Shown: positions 12,697 through 25,200 of the stretch, one piece after another
Layout of the letters: every line of letters begins with the position of its first letter
Numbering within the stretch: the stretch's first letter is position 1
Assembly: GCF_030272615.1 (NCBI RefSeq)
Contig: NC_081414.1
Location: 823,976,896-824,040,895 of the forward strand
Reading direction: 5' to 3'
From: Cryptomeria japonica
Lineage: Eukaryota > Streptophyta > Pinopsida > Cupressales > Cupressaceae
Length of the DNA stretch: 64,000 bases
Position numbers and translations under genes: made by a program
The notes under the pieces: generated by a model
Told to the model about the DNA's origin: nothing
The model's input: the letters and a program-made list of their open reading frames with translations, nothing else
Databases searched by the model: none

Positions 12697-13206
12697 ACCT
12701 ACTATAAATCTTTTCAACACTTCACGAAACTAAAATCTTTACAGTGGGCAAATGGAGATCATTTCTTATATTACAGACTAAGAAAGATTCAACTTGAAAG
12801 CATATGAGACAATGCAAACGCTGTTTAATAGATTTGGACAAAGTGATACAATGATCACACGCAAAATTTACTTATACGATACATTATTTAGGTTCAACAA
12901 TTCTAGGCAACAGCAAATAAGAAATCCGTTCTGGTTAATATGTCCAAAATGGGCAACGCTTACAAAACCATGTTAAAAACATATAAAATATTTGCATCTG
13001 ATGTACAGGTGAGGAAGTCAAATAAATTCAGTTGTGTTTGTTAGCCCATATGTTTTGCTTTGAATTTAGTGTAAATTCATGTTTTTGCCTGGTTTTCTGC
13101 ATTGAATTTTGTGTCAATCCATGTGCTTGCCTGGTTTTTCGCATTATCGTCAGAGATTTTGATTAAAAGTTTTCTGCTACAAATCTCCATGAATGTTAAA
13201 GCCCAC

Positions 13207-13214
13207 TATAAAAG
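13207..13214 (+). promoter_or_regulatory. Probable TATA box of the GGT gene
   Basis: TATAAAAG lies 61 bases before the proposed start codon (13268). A transcription start about 30 bases downstream (near 13237-13240) would leave a 5' UTR of about 30 bases. The assignment rests on the match and spacing only. Confidence 0.6.
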
Positions 13215-13267
13215 GCAACTGATCAGGAGAATTACTCACAAACAGATTCAACTTCGGGAGAATTACC

Positions 13268-13274
13268 ATGACAA
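13268..13274 (+). CDS. GGT: GGT coding exon 1 (7-nt coding part)
   Basis: ATGACAA is followed at once by the donor GTGAGT. Joined to 15193 it reads M-T-K-L-L-E-S, giving a start codon for a frame that otherwise has none in exon 2. A TATA box 61 bases upstream supports this start. cDNA evidence would settle it. Confidence 0.7.
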
Positions 13275-16200
13275 GTGAGTTTTCTGAACCTTCAATTCTT
13301 GTTTATATGATTTGCATTGTAGAATCGTTGATTGGTGCTACTGCACACTTTTGTGCATGCTTTAATTTCACTTTTTATTTAGTTAGATCTTTTCTAACTA
13401 TTTTTTGGATAATAAGTAATGTTATTCTGTATAGATCAGTAATGATCTACTCTTGAGATGTTGGCTCCTTTTTGGTTTATGGTGTGATTTATTTCTCCAA
13501 ACAGTTTAATGGAAGATGCCGGTCACTCTTTGATTTATGATGTGATTTATTTTAAAAAACAGTTCAATATACAGTAGTTAATATTGATCTACTTTTGACG
13601 TGGCTTCTTTTCATGGTGTGATTTTTTTTAACAGTTTAATAGATAGAAATAATTAATTTTTATGTATTTTTCACATGCAGAAACAGTTATTAAATTTTTA
13701 AGATGCATCTATGTGAATTATGCATCAGTGCATACCATTTCAAAGATGCTGATCCTTTTTAATTTATGATGTGACTTTTTCCATTTAAAAATAATTCATG
13801 GTTTTCATTAATAATAATATAAAAGTTATATTATGATGATTTCAAAAGTAGGGAGATACTGACATTTCATCATTTGATTTTATTTATCTGACATTAGATT
13901 TTCTTTTTCTTTTTTACTTCTGGACAAGGGTCTAGATCTATTAATAAAAGAAAATAATTTTAACAACATAGCAAAAATAAAAGATTCCTAGATAAAGGGT
14001 CTAGGTCGATTAATAAAAGAAAGTAGTTTTAACAACATAGCAAAAATAAAAGATTCCTGCCTGAATTGATAGAAGAGGTCAAACCAGACAATAGAGATCA
14101 AAAAGACTAAGTGGAGTCCTAACATGTGAGAAATCTACAAACTAACAGGAGCTTTAGAAAAGTTTGAAATAACATGTCAACAGTCTAATTCTATGCAATT
14201 ACAATAAAACAAAAGTTTCTATGTTCTGATAAATTAGAAATCTTCATCACACACTGTTCAATAGCATATACATGGAAATTTTATAAATGCAGAACCCTGT
14301 GACCAACCTCCTATTAACATACCCAGGTATGGCACCCAGCTTGCTTTTCTGGAACCTTGGTATGTGATGCATATAGATACACCATTTGTGCTTTCTTGTA
14401 TTTTACAATTAAGGCTTGAGGGTAATCTGTTCTGCTAGAGTTTATTACGGTTGGCAACTCACTTTATCCCTTATTTTGGTGCCTCCAGATGGGGGTAGTC
14501 CCTACGAGTTAATTCATAATAGTTTTGGCAAAATTTCTGGAAAATATAATAATTGACCAATAAATTTTCGCTGAAAATGGGTGGATTAAGATCATTTAAA
14601 AAATGAGGAGAAAAATTTCATACCGTGTCTATGACTTTAGTCCATGGAATTCTAAATTGTGCAAACTGTGTGGCGAATTATTTGGACTACACCCGAAGAT
14701 ATTTGATCTCAATATATGAAAGACCCCATTGACGTTGATGGCACTTCCGACAGATAACACGGCCTCCATATTTTTGAGCTTACAGTATTGTCTACCTTAA
14801 AAGGAATGGCAAGAATTTAATTATATATTTTCACTGTATGATGATATCTATTTACATAACTTGTATTCCTGCTGATATCATTCCCTTTTGCATATAATGA
14901 CATAAATGTGTGTAAATTTTGACGCAATCAATGATATCCTTTAAAAATACACTGTTCATGTTTGAAATTGTAAATCTGAGTTATTTGTTTCCAGATCACA
15001 CAGAAATATCATGCTTATAGTGGACCAGAATTTAATCAGAACATATATAAATTGGGTGATTTTAATCTGCGATTACTTCTGAGAATGTGCTAAACTTTTA
15101 CTATAACCATGAATCACATTTTACAAATTGAATTTCCTCACAAATTCAAAACCTCTTTGTACTGTTTTTAACTTGACTCCATCTAATTGCAGAACTCCTC
15201 GAATCTTTGACCTATATAGCCATCTTATCAGTTGTACTTTGGGGTTTGGAACCATGCCAAGCCAGTGTCAATGTGTACAAGCATACTTCATCTGGAAGAC
15301 GGGAGGTAGTTGAAGCACATAAAGGAGCAGTTGCTGCGGATGATGGCCGTTGTTCTAGAATTGGAAGGGATGTGCTCAAGGAAGATGGCCATGCAGTAGA
15401 TGCTGCAGTTGCAACTGCTCTATGTTTGGGTGTGGTGAGCCCAGCCTCAAGTGGTATTGGTGGAGGTGCTTTTATGCTCGTAAGATTGGCATCTGGTGAA
15501 GCAGAAGCTTATGATTCACGAGAGACAGCCCCTGCATCAGCCTCGGAGGTAAATTTTTCTTCTTCCTAGTGAAATTCAGCAAAAATATTAGTAGTCAGCA
15601 GCATTCTGTTGTGGTATGAGAAGTTAAATTCTCTATTTTTCAAGAATTTGCTTAAATTTGTTTGCTGAGGATATTTTTATGAATCTGGAATTGCTTGAAG
15701 TTTTGCTGTAAATTGCAACTGTAATGTTGTTTTGCCTGAAAAATTATGGTGAATGCTGAGCTTCCTCAAGTATTATTTCTCAAGTCCTAAGTATAGTATC
15801 AGGAATGTGTGAAGATTGTTTTGCTAATCTTTTGATTTCTTTGCAAGATGGGAAACATTGATTCTTGAAAGGGCGTCACAAATTTTGGAAGTAGGATAAG
15901 GTAGGCACAAGCCACAAAGTCAAACCATAATTTTTTGTGGCAAATCTATTCTTTTGCAGAATATGTATGCTAACAACCCTCTTTCAAAATCAAGCGGTGC
16001 TCGTGCGGTAGCTGTTCCAGGTGAGCTTGTTGGCCTTTATCAAGCATGGCAGAAATATGGTAGAATTCCATGGAAGAGACTCGTCCTTCCTGCAGCTCAT
16101 CTTGCAGAGAGCTTTTTTATCTCTCCTTACCTTGCATTTCAGATGAACGATTCAAAAGCAGCAATATTTGCAGACAAAGGACTTCGTAATGTTTTTACAT

Positions 16201-19200
16201 CTAATGGAAAGCTCTTGCAAGCTGGTGATAAATGCCACAATTTTATGCTGGCAAAGACCTTAAAAGCCATTGCTGAGTATGGACCAAAAGTTTACTATAA
16301 TGGCACTGTTGGAGTTAATCTGGTAAAAGATGTGCGAAAAGCAGGAGGCATCCTGACTTTTAAGGATCTACAAAATTACAAAATTAGAGTACAAAAGCCT
16401 CTTTCTGCAGACATCATGGGATATAAGATATTGGGTATGCCACCCCCATCTTCTGGTGGTGCAGGAATGATATTAGTGAGTGCACTATGTCCATTTTAGT
16501 GGTCACCATATGTAGTTTTAAATTAACTATAATTTCTTGGAATCCTTGCTGATTTCTGGCTTGGATTTCAGATTCTGAACATACTTGCAAGCTATGGAGT
16601 TCCTTCAGCATCCTATGGAGTGCTGGGCCTGCATCGAATGATTGAAGCATTTAAGCATATGTTTGCCGTGAGGATGAATCTTGGTGATCCAGACTTTGTT
16701 AATGTTACAAATGTTCTAGCTGACATGCTGTCTCCAAAGTTTGCTGCAGAGCTGAAGAAAACTATTTATGACAATATGACCTTTGGTCCGTCTCACTATG
16801 GGGGCAAGTAAGTTATTTTAACAATTCGGTAGTTCTCGCACAGATGCAGATTTTTATGTGTGTTGCTTTTTGTAGAAACTTACTTTCTTTGTGGTCATTT
16901 CGTTGTTTTGCAAGAAATTTCTGTCCATATTTATATTCAGTAACTTTTCCACTCATGACCAGGAAATATAACACACTTACATACTTTAAATGCAATTTAT
17001 AGCAAGCCTGCCAGATACATATGATATATTGTCTGCAGGAAATATTTTCTTTCATTTTGGTAGTGGAGATGTAGCTTTCTACCGGAGTTTTCATTCTTTG
17101 TGATCATTACATTGTTTTGTAATGAATTCTGGGTCCATAATTTTCAGTTATTTTACTAGTAATAACCAGGAATTATAACACACATTGACAAGCCTTGAAT
17201 ACAGTTCTTATCAAGTGTGCTAGAGTTGTTTTTAAAATTTATGTTACACCTGGTTTTCAGGATGGGAAAGGAAGGGAATTGGTGGAGATATTTCCATTTC
17301 TAGGATGGATTTTGGAGAATGCACGGCCAATTATTAAATAAAAGGGAAATCTTTAATATATAAGAACTTTTAAATATAATAATATTGATAAGGTATTCAT
17401 CATATATATTATAAAATCTAATACAAAAATTTAGAATAGATTTCAATTTGAGATTTCATTAGTCAACAGACAAATTAACAAAATTTCATTATTTTCTTTT
17501 TATGAAGGGTTTTTCATCTACAATGTTGTTAGTTCAGATGCAGGAACAAAAATTTTAGGCTGAAACCTTTTCGACTAAGAACCAAAGATTGAGGGATATC
17601 CATTCAGTGAAATATCTCTTTTTGAAATTTATGTTTTAAATATTATTTTTTTTTTTTTTGAGTTAACCTACAGATCCCAAGAAAAAGGTATCCTGTGAAT
17701 ATTTTCTAAAATTTATGCAAATTGAGAATGATGAGGGGACATTTCCAACTTGTCCTCATGTCACTAAAACGTTCACTGTAGGGGACAGGTACTAAAAATG
17801 CAGGGGATATATGTCCCCGTACTACAGAGGTTATAATACTTCATTTACTAGACATCGTACTTGTAAAGCCTATTTTTGTTCGCAATTTGATTTCTGGCTT
17901 ATATGGATGCTCATCTATTTCATGTAGAGGTAATCGAAAGCACAATAATTTCAAACATGGCAGTTAGTTCAACTATTGGGAGAACTAAGAAAAATAACAA
18001 AACAATATAATTATATATTGATATCTTATTGCATAAACAGAGTCTTAGAGTGCCTGAGACATCCTCGCTATAAACTAAGTTCTTTTTCATTGAGACCTAC
18101 GTGCTTTGCGTTGACCAAATATGAACTGCAACAAACCCGTGCAAGATCAGGTGGTGTACTCCATGGTATTTATAAGGAATGAATCCCGTTACATCCCACA
18201 AATCATACATTGAAATAAAATTTTAAATATATATTAAATGCAAATGAAATGAATAATGTCGTTCAAAATGACAAAGTAAGTCCATTGGTATGTGGATATG
18301 TGAATGAGTAATGAAGAAGGGTGAGAAGGCTAGAAGTGATTCTAAAACATGGATCGATTACAAAAGACCTTAAACTGGTATATTGACGTTTTTAGAAGGT
18401 ACGACTAAGAGCTTCCAAATGGTATCTGATATTGAATTATTATTATTTGCTAGTCCAAATTTCAGTTGCAATAAGGGATTTAGATGTACTGGTAAAATCA
18501 GGAGGGGATAGAGTGATTAAATGGTGTGATAAAATTGTCCCAGTAGGCTGACTTGGGCAAGGAGAATCGCTCCTCTTCCCCCAGAGAAAGGACACAGAAT
18601 ATCTACAAACCTGGCATTTTCCATCATTGCAAAATTGGTCTGGGATATCTATTTTTCTGGGTGATTAGAACTTTGACTTAAGGATATCCACTATTGGTAG
18701 ATTTCCAGTAGTGGACAATCATTTTGGCCCAATTTAAGCTTTTTCCACCTCTTTAAGATTTGGTCGAGATGCTAACATCACTAGCAAAATGTCCTACAAT
18801 GTTTAGATGAAACTCCCTCAGGTCAACTTCGGAGGAGATGTCAAATTCTATATTTGCCACAACCAGCATATAATGGCTACAACAAAACATAGTATTACTT
18901 GTTCGTCTAGATTATAGAATACTCAACTTACACATACATCATGCCTGGGATTAACAAGGAGCCGAAAAAAAGATTTAATGACTTCAAGAAGATACCAGTA
19001 TAAAGAATTTACCATAATGGGGAGAAACCATACAATGTTTAGCCAATGTATTTATGCTAGAACTATATGGCTGTCAAAGAAACATTAATATTTTTGAAAT
19101 TTATAAGCAGAACCTGGGATGAATGATCATATTGATTTGATCTGAGATATCTTCATCTCCTACCTGAGATCTGACATCATGCAAAGCCATGCGTGAGAGC

Positions 19201-22200
19201 ACAATACATTTGAAAATTCAAAAAACCATTAAGTTACCTAAAGAACAAAAGTAAAAATGCATGCTCTTTCGAAGCAGCTTCTTTTTCCCATTTGTATTGT
19301 TTCTAAAAATAAAGTAAATTAAAATCAAGAGATTGTGTTGCAGATCTTTAAACCCTTGAAGTAAATATTCCCAGTCCTGATCTAAGGGTCACTTGTATCA
19401 CCTCTAGAAGCTCTATATGGCTAAATAGATATCCCTTGAATAGTGGCTCCAACATTGATATATTGACGAATTGACATACAATCAAGCCTAAAACTAAGAA
19501 CTTAGCTCTCCCCCAACCCACCACTTACGAGCAGCCTTACTAGCCATGATTGGATTTGTACACCTAGTAACCTATATTAAAAGGGAGCATGATCATCTTC
19601 ATAATTTATCCAAAAGTGCTCTCGTTATTGAAAGAAAGCTAGACAATTCCTACACTAATTGAATGCAAATAGTTTCAAATCTACACACTATTCAACAAAG
19701 AGTCAATGCACAATACAAGATATGTCCTCGGAAAGCCCTTTCGAGAAAAACTCAAGATCTCCAAAACATACTCAATGTATTAATCAACAAAAATAGGCTA
19801 ACAATAAACTCGGGGTATTTGTGCTTTCAATAGGAAATAATACATGAGATCTTCAATCTTGTGTTTGGAGTCAGATCTGTAGTGTAACCTGGATTTGATA
19901 TCATCAACTTACAAATTTTATCCCAAGTATAAGGCAAACCAAGAAACTATAAGTGGTTTCCACAGCCATGGCTTAAACCAAGGGACCCAATTTGGGCACG
20001 CAAACTGTTCTCTTTAAATTCCAATGCCCCTTATCATGAGTCCACATTGTAGGAATAGAAGGCAACCCCCAAGGTCAATTAGTCCACTCACCAAACTTGG
20101 ACGCTCCAATCTGGTTCATTTAAACCTCTTACAAGATTCTCTTACACATGAAATTATTAGCCAATTAAAGATGCTTCACTTAGTCCACTATGTAACCCCC
20201 TCTTATATGCTTTTACACAAGTCATAGATTCTCTTATGCATCTTACAATGTCATAGATGGTTTTACACATCATAATACAAATGCCAAGTGGTATAATGTG
20301 TATCCAGGGAATTTTGACATTCCTTCCAAATGGGGAATTCTCTTTCATGTGGCCCCATATGTGCAATATACTAAAAATATTAAATAAATATACTAAAATT
20401 GCAAGATATACAACACCTAATCCTAATATTCTGCCTCTTGTTTTACATTACAAAATAAATAAAAAAAGTCCAAAAAATAAACCAATTCCTAGGGGCTAAA
20501 ATGTGCATAGCTAACTTTTACCAACTATGCCACAACTTGTTGCATTCTCATCCAACTCACAACACTACCAACTTGGTTAGAACAATTACTATGATATGTC
20601 TTTAGCTATCCACACCTCCAACTCAGTCTACATCAATGAATCCTTGCATATCTATTGTCTCACTCACACTAGATCCTCCATGACGATGGATTGATGAAAT
20701 AATCCTATAGGATTGTTAAGTGGCTATTGCAGATTGCTATAGGACTGTTGAGGGATTCTTGCAAGAATGGTATATGACTGTTGAGGAATTCTTACAAGAC
20801 TACTATAGGGCCACTAAGGACTCTTGGAAGACTACAACATGACTACTAAGGGAATCCTACAAGACTACAACAAGATTGTTGAGGGACTCCCACAAATCCA
20901 TTGAATGCTACAAGTTAATTGCAAGTCCCCTCACTCCTAGCTAGGGACAACACAACCTCTAGCTCAGGAATTTTTTTATAGCTAAAATCAATATCATTTC
21001 CAAGACACCTACCTTTCCATCTCCAACAACTAGGAGATCTTCAGGCTCACCTTGAAACATCTCTGAAACCAACAAATACAAAAACAATTATCTCATTCCA
21101 AAACACTCCAATTGTAACAGTGCAAGATCCATGAGTTTCCCATGCGAAAATTAACAATATCCTCATTGTCAAAAGACCATCCATCTCCAATTAAAAAAAT
21201 GATGAACAGCCATCTCAAGCCGACACTACGGCTACAAATCACGAGTCTACCATGGTACAATGGTTAACATCTTCAAAGATAGAATATCAACTGTCTTCGA
21301 TTGATAGATCTACAACCAACTATGTCACTGCACAAAGCTCCTACTATATATCATGGCAACATAGTTCATATACTCAAAACCTTGAAGACCATTGACGTGC
21401 AACCAATAAAGTCAAACTCAACTATGTTGTACCAAAACTCCCACGACATGTGATTCAAAATTCCCATGGTAACATGGTTTGCTTAGCACCCTTAGATCTA
21501 ATACTTGATTAAGATATTCATTTGAGGCCAATGGGTTTGTCATTAACGTGCAAACCATGGCCAAATATGATGCTAGCATACAACTTGTATAATTTTATCT
21601 TTCACTCTTCTTGGTAACATTTTTCCACCTCTGATAATTTTGTATCTCTTCTTCCCAAAAGCTATCTACACATTTGCATTGACAATCTTGCTAAAAAAAA
21701 TACATATCTAGTTAGCCTAGGAACATGCAAGAATCTAGAGATTGACTTCACTCTCACATATCTAAACATCATCTTGACCTTGCCTTCACTTATAACCTTA
21801 TAAGAAAATTTATCTCTTAAGAAGACGTCACTTCCAACAAAATTTTGATACTTAGAGAATCACTCCTTGTAAGGATTCATGTGACAAGATGCTCCACAAT
21901 CAATCAACCATGCATGCTTCATACATGATGAAGCAAAAAACACATCTTCACCTTCATTAGAGGAATCTTATTCCATGGACGGAGTCTCATCAAATTTCTT
22001 TTCTTTCTCTTTCTCAACTTTCTTGCAATCTGTCTTAATGTGTCTAGTCTCCTTATAGTACCATCGAATGCCCTTCTAATGATCAATGTATATTTAATGG
22101 GTTCATAAGTTTTTTCTCTCATTTATTCCAACAACATGTTCCCAACTAAGTCCTCAAGCTTCAACTTTGAGACTACACTACTGATTTCCATCACAAGGTT

Positions 22201-25200
22201 GTCCCATGAATCTGGCAATGAACATGACAAAGCAATATGTTATACCAACTAACCAATAACAATTGTGAACTCTTAAAGTGCTCTATCACTAATTCTCCAG
22301 CACTGACAAGAAATACAACCTCTCTCGCATGAAAAATTGTTTGCTAAGGATTTAGATTGGTAGAAGGTACCAATCTTATCCCAAATCCTTGGTAGCATTT
22401 TCTATAGACACGTATAGGAGAACTATATTTGAAAGGCGTAGGTAGATAGTGAACCTAGCCTTTTGATCGGATTTGTTTCAATCATCTTTCATTATAGTAG
22501 GTTTCTAACCAATGATTAGAATCCACTAGTTGTGATCTACAAGCAAATCCTCCATTTTGAGCTTTTGTAGCTTGATGTTTTGACCATCGAACTTCTTGAT
22601 CTCCATCTTTGTGCGCTTGCCATTTTCTATAACTGAAAAACTAGAGCACCTATGTGGAGATTCCATTTAAATAAGGATTAGTACAACACAAGGATAGCAT
22701 ACCCCTTTCCAAACCAAGACTAGGATCTAATACCAAATGAAAAGACACTAGACATTTCCATGTCTACACTAATAAAATGTCTACACTAATAAAATGTGAG
22801 AAGCAAAGAAAATAAGTCTAGATCTACACAATACTTAGTAAAGAAACAACACACAACAAGACATACCTAGCCTCCCTAGCCTCCAAAGCACAATCAATCT
22901 ATTAACCAACAGTAATAAAATTATGATACACTTATACTATTCATGGACTCAATTAGAGATACACGAAATCTTCAACATAGTGTCTAGGGTCAATCCTACA
23001 ACATAGCCTTGCTTTGAAATCACTAACTTTATCTCAAGCATCCAATATATAGACCAAGGCAAACCAAGAAACTATAAATGGTTTCCAAAATATGGGTGAA
23101 ACCAAGGGATCCAATTTGTGTGCCCAAATTGTTTTCCCCAAATTCTAATTTGCCTCATGATGAGTTCAACTTTTGAGAATAGTATATAATTCCCAAGGTC
23201 AAACATGCCACTCACCAAACTTGGGTGCTCCCATTTGGTCTATTGAAATGTCTTACAAGTTCTTACACACATCATAGATTTTATTGCACATCTTACAATG
23301 TTATAGATGCTCTGGCATATCTTATATGACATACATGCTCTTACACATCTTACACATACCGTATTACAAACATCAAGTGTCGTAAGGTGTCATCCAAGAA
23401 ATCTTGAGATTCCTCTAGATTGGGTGCCCTTTCCCATGTGGGTCTATATCTCAGCACATTAAAAACATTAAATAACTCAATGTTCCTCTTATTTGCAAAG
23501 TGTATAACCTCTAATCCTAACAATATAAACTTCATCTAGATATTTCCCAATATTTTTCTGTTAGCAATTCTGATCATCAAAATATTTTGTATGAAGAGAG
23601 ACTCAAAAGAGGGTGATTGTATCGTCAAAGTAAATATTTTTGGCTGAGGCTTTTTTAGAGATCCAAATATTGTATTGTTTCTAAGGGTTATTCTACCAAT
23701 CGTAGAGAAAACTTCTTCCTTTAATTTATCAAAGGTATGCTATTAGAGCAAATCAATATTTCTATGTCCAAATTATTAATTCCAAACATAAAACATAACT
23801 TCTCAAGAATGATCACTTCTTTTCATTTTCCACTTTTGGTTTACCTAACTTGCTCCTCAATCCAGTCTCACAAAATCTAGAGTTTTGGATTTCCTGTAAA
23901 AGTATAAGCACATTTGTCCAAGGCTCTTATCCTAAGTTGTTCATAGTGTTGCATTAGATCTTATGAGGGATCTACTGTTTTCTTTCTTAACATCATTAAT
24001 TAGAAATTTCAAATATATAAGCCTACATGATTGGAGTCCACATGCAGCATCTGTCTTAGAACGTAAAAAGGATGTCTATTTCTGCTTTTTCAGTGACTAT
24101 AGTGAGGTCCTTGAAAGCATCAACAAAAATATCTTTCCAACTCATGGTGTCATATTTTGATCCTTATATAACTAGTTATACCAATGTTCAATTGACGAGT
24201 GTGCATTCTAATTTACTTGTGTCCTGTTTCAATTCAATTTTCTATTGAAACCAAGAGATGTAAGGCAGAAAACTGATGTGTGGTACAGCTATAGGCTACC
24301 ATCAACATCTTGATGCTATAAACCATATTTCATATACCTTTATGCTACTATTGATGTGTGAATCTTCTCATACACAAATTTGATGGTGTAACATGACAAG
24401 TATTTGACACTTTAACTTGTATGTGACTTTTGAATTCCACTTGTTTTTGTAAATCAGAAACTATGTTTAAGAAAAACTTATCATGAATCTATGATATTTG
24501 CCTAATTGCTAGAAATGAAAGCATTACAAATGAAATAAATAATTGAATAAATAGAAAACACAAAGAGCGTCATAGCAAAAGGGACAAAAGATATGCATTG
24601 GAGAAACCTAGAGTGGGAAAACTTCAGCTTGGATATGATTTGATATCTTTCAATATCACTAATAAAACAAGGTCACAAGCTCAAAAGGCAATTGACTACT
24701 ACAGAAATCCATCTTTGTTTATTCTGCAGCCAATTCTATGCCCTTCGTATAAATTCACTTCCGACAATTACCTGCGTAGGCATGATGTGTGTGTAATATC
24801 CCTTGCTGATTATGACCTTAAAATGCTGAAGATAGGCTCAAGGAATATTGTCAAACAGTTGTTCTTCCCCTTCAAACCTGCTGTTATTAAAATCTGATTG
24901 CTTTCCTGATGTTTTCGGCCAAGGTATTATATCAAACAATTCACGTTCAGACTTCAGACTTATTGTTCTGTGTTTCAGACTGTTAAGTGTTATTGACACT
25001 GGGAAAACTTTGCATAACTTTGTGTGTTATTGATATCGATACACATTTGCAAATGATGTAGAAGAGACACAACAAACTAAAAAGAAAAAATACATCCCAA
25101 ATGCAACTCAAATATGAGATGGACATTTTAGCAAACACTTGTCATACATGCTTCAGAATAACAAACTAAATATCCAATACTGCTGTCATTAAGATCTGAT

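Larger units (their letters stand above)
10926..13206. other. AT-rich non-coding region upstream of the GGT gene
   Basis: No coding region is recognisable. It holds a long (AT)n run (about 11879-11936), an imperfect triplicated block (about 12402-12575) and an A-rich (CAAAAAA)n tract (about 12581-12696). The gypsy element ends at its left border, about 2.3 kb upstream of the GGT TATA box. Confidence 0.7.
19629..23522 (-). mobile_element. Decayed Ty1/copia element inside GGT intron 4
   Basis: Two diverged LTRs lie at about 19629-20428 (3' LTR on the minus strand) and 22738-23522 (5' LTR). They share long similar blocks such as AAGGCAAACCAAGAAACTAT and CACTCACCAAACTTGG. Just inside the right LTR, minus-strand TGGTATTAGATCC is a PBS. 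The interior has a broken gag and no recognisable pol, so the element is an old deletion derivative. No matching target-site duplication was found. Confidence 0.75.

Noticed and set aside
12493-12733. Lys/Phe-rich open frames on both strands
   Set aside because: They come from the (CAAAAAA)n array and are low-complexity artefacts.
13268-13456. 62-codon frame reading through the GGT exon 1 donor
   Set aside because: The GTGAGT donor after ATGACAA and the in-frame join to exon 2 explain the ATG better than a separate small protein.
24598-24897. 99-codon open frame in GGT intron 4
   Set aside because: No recognisable family, no promoter or splice context of its own, and it lies within an intron on the sense strand.
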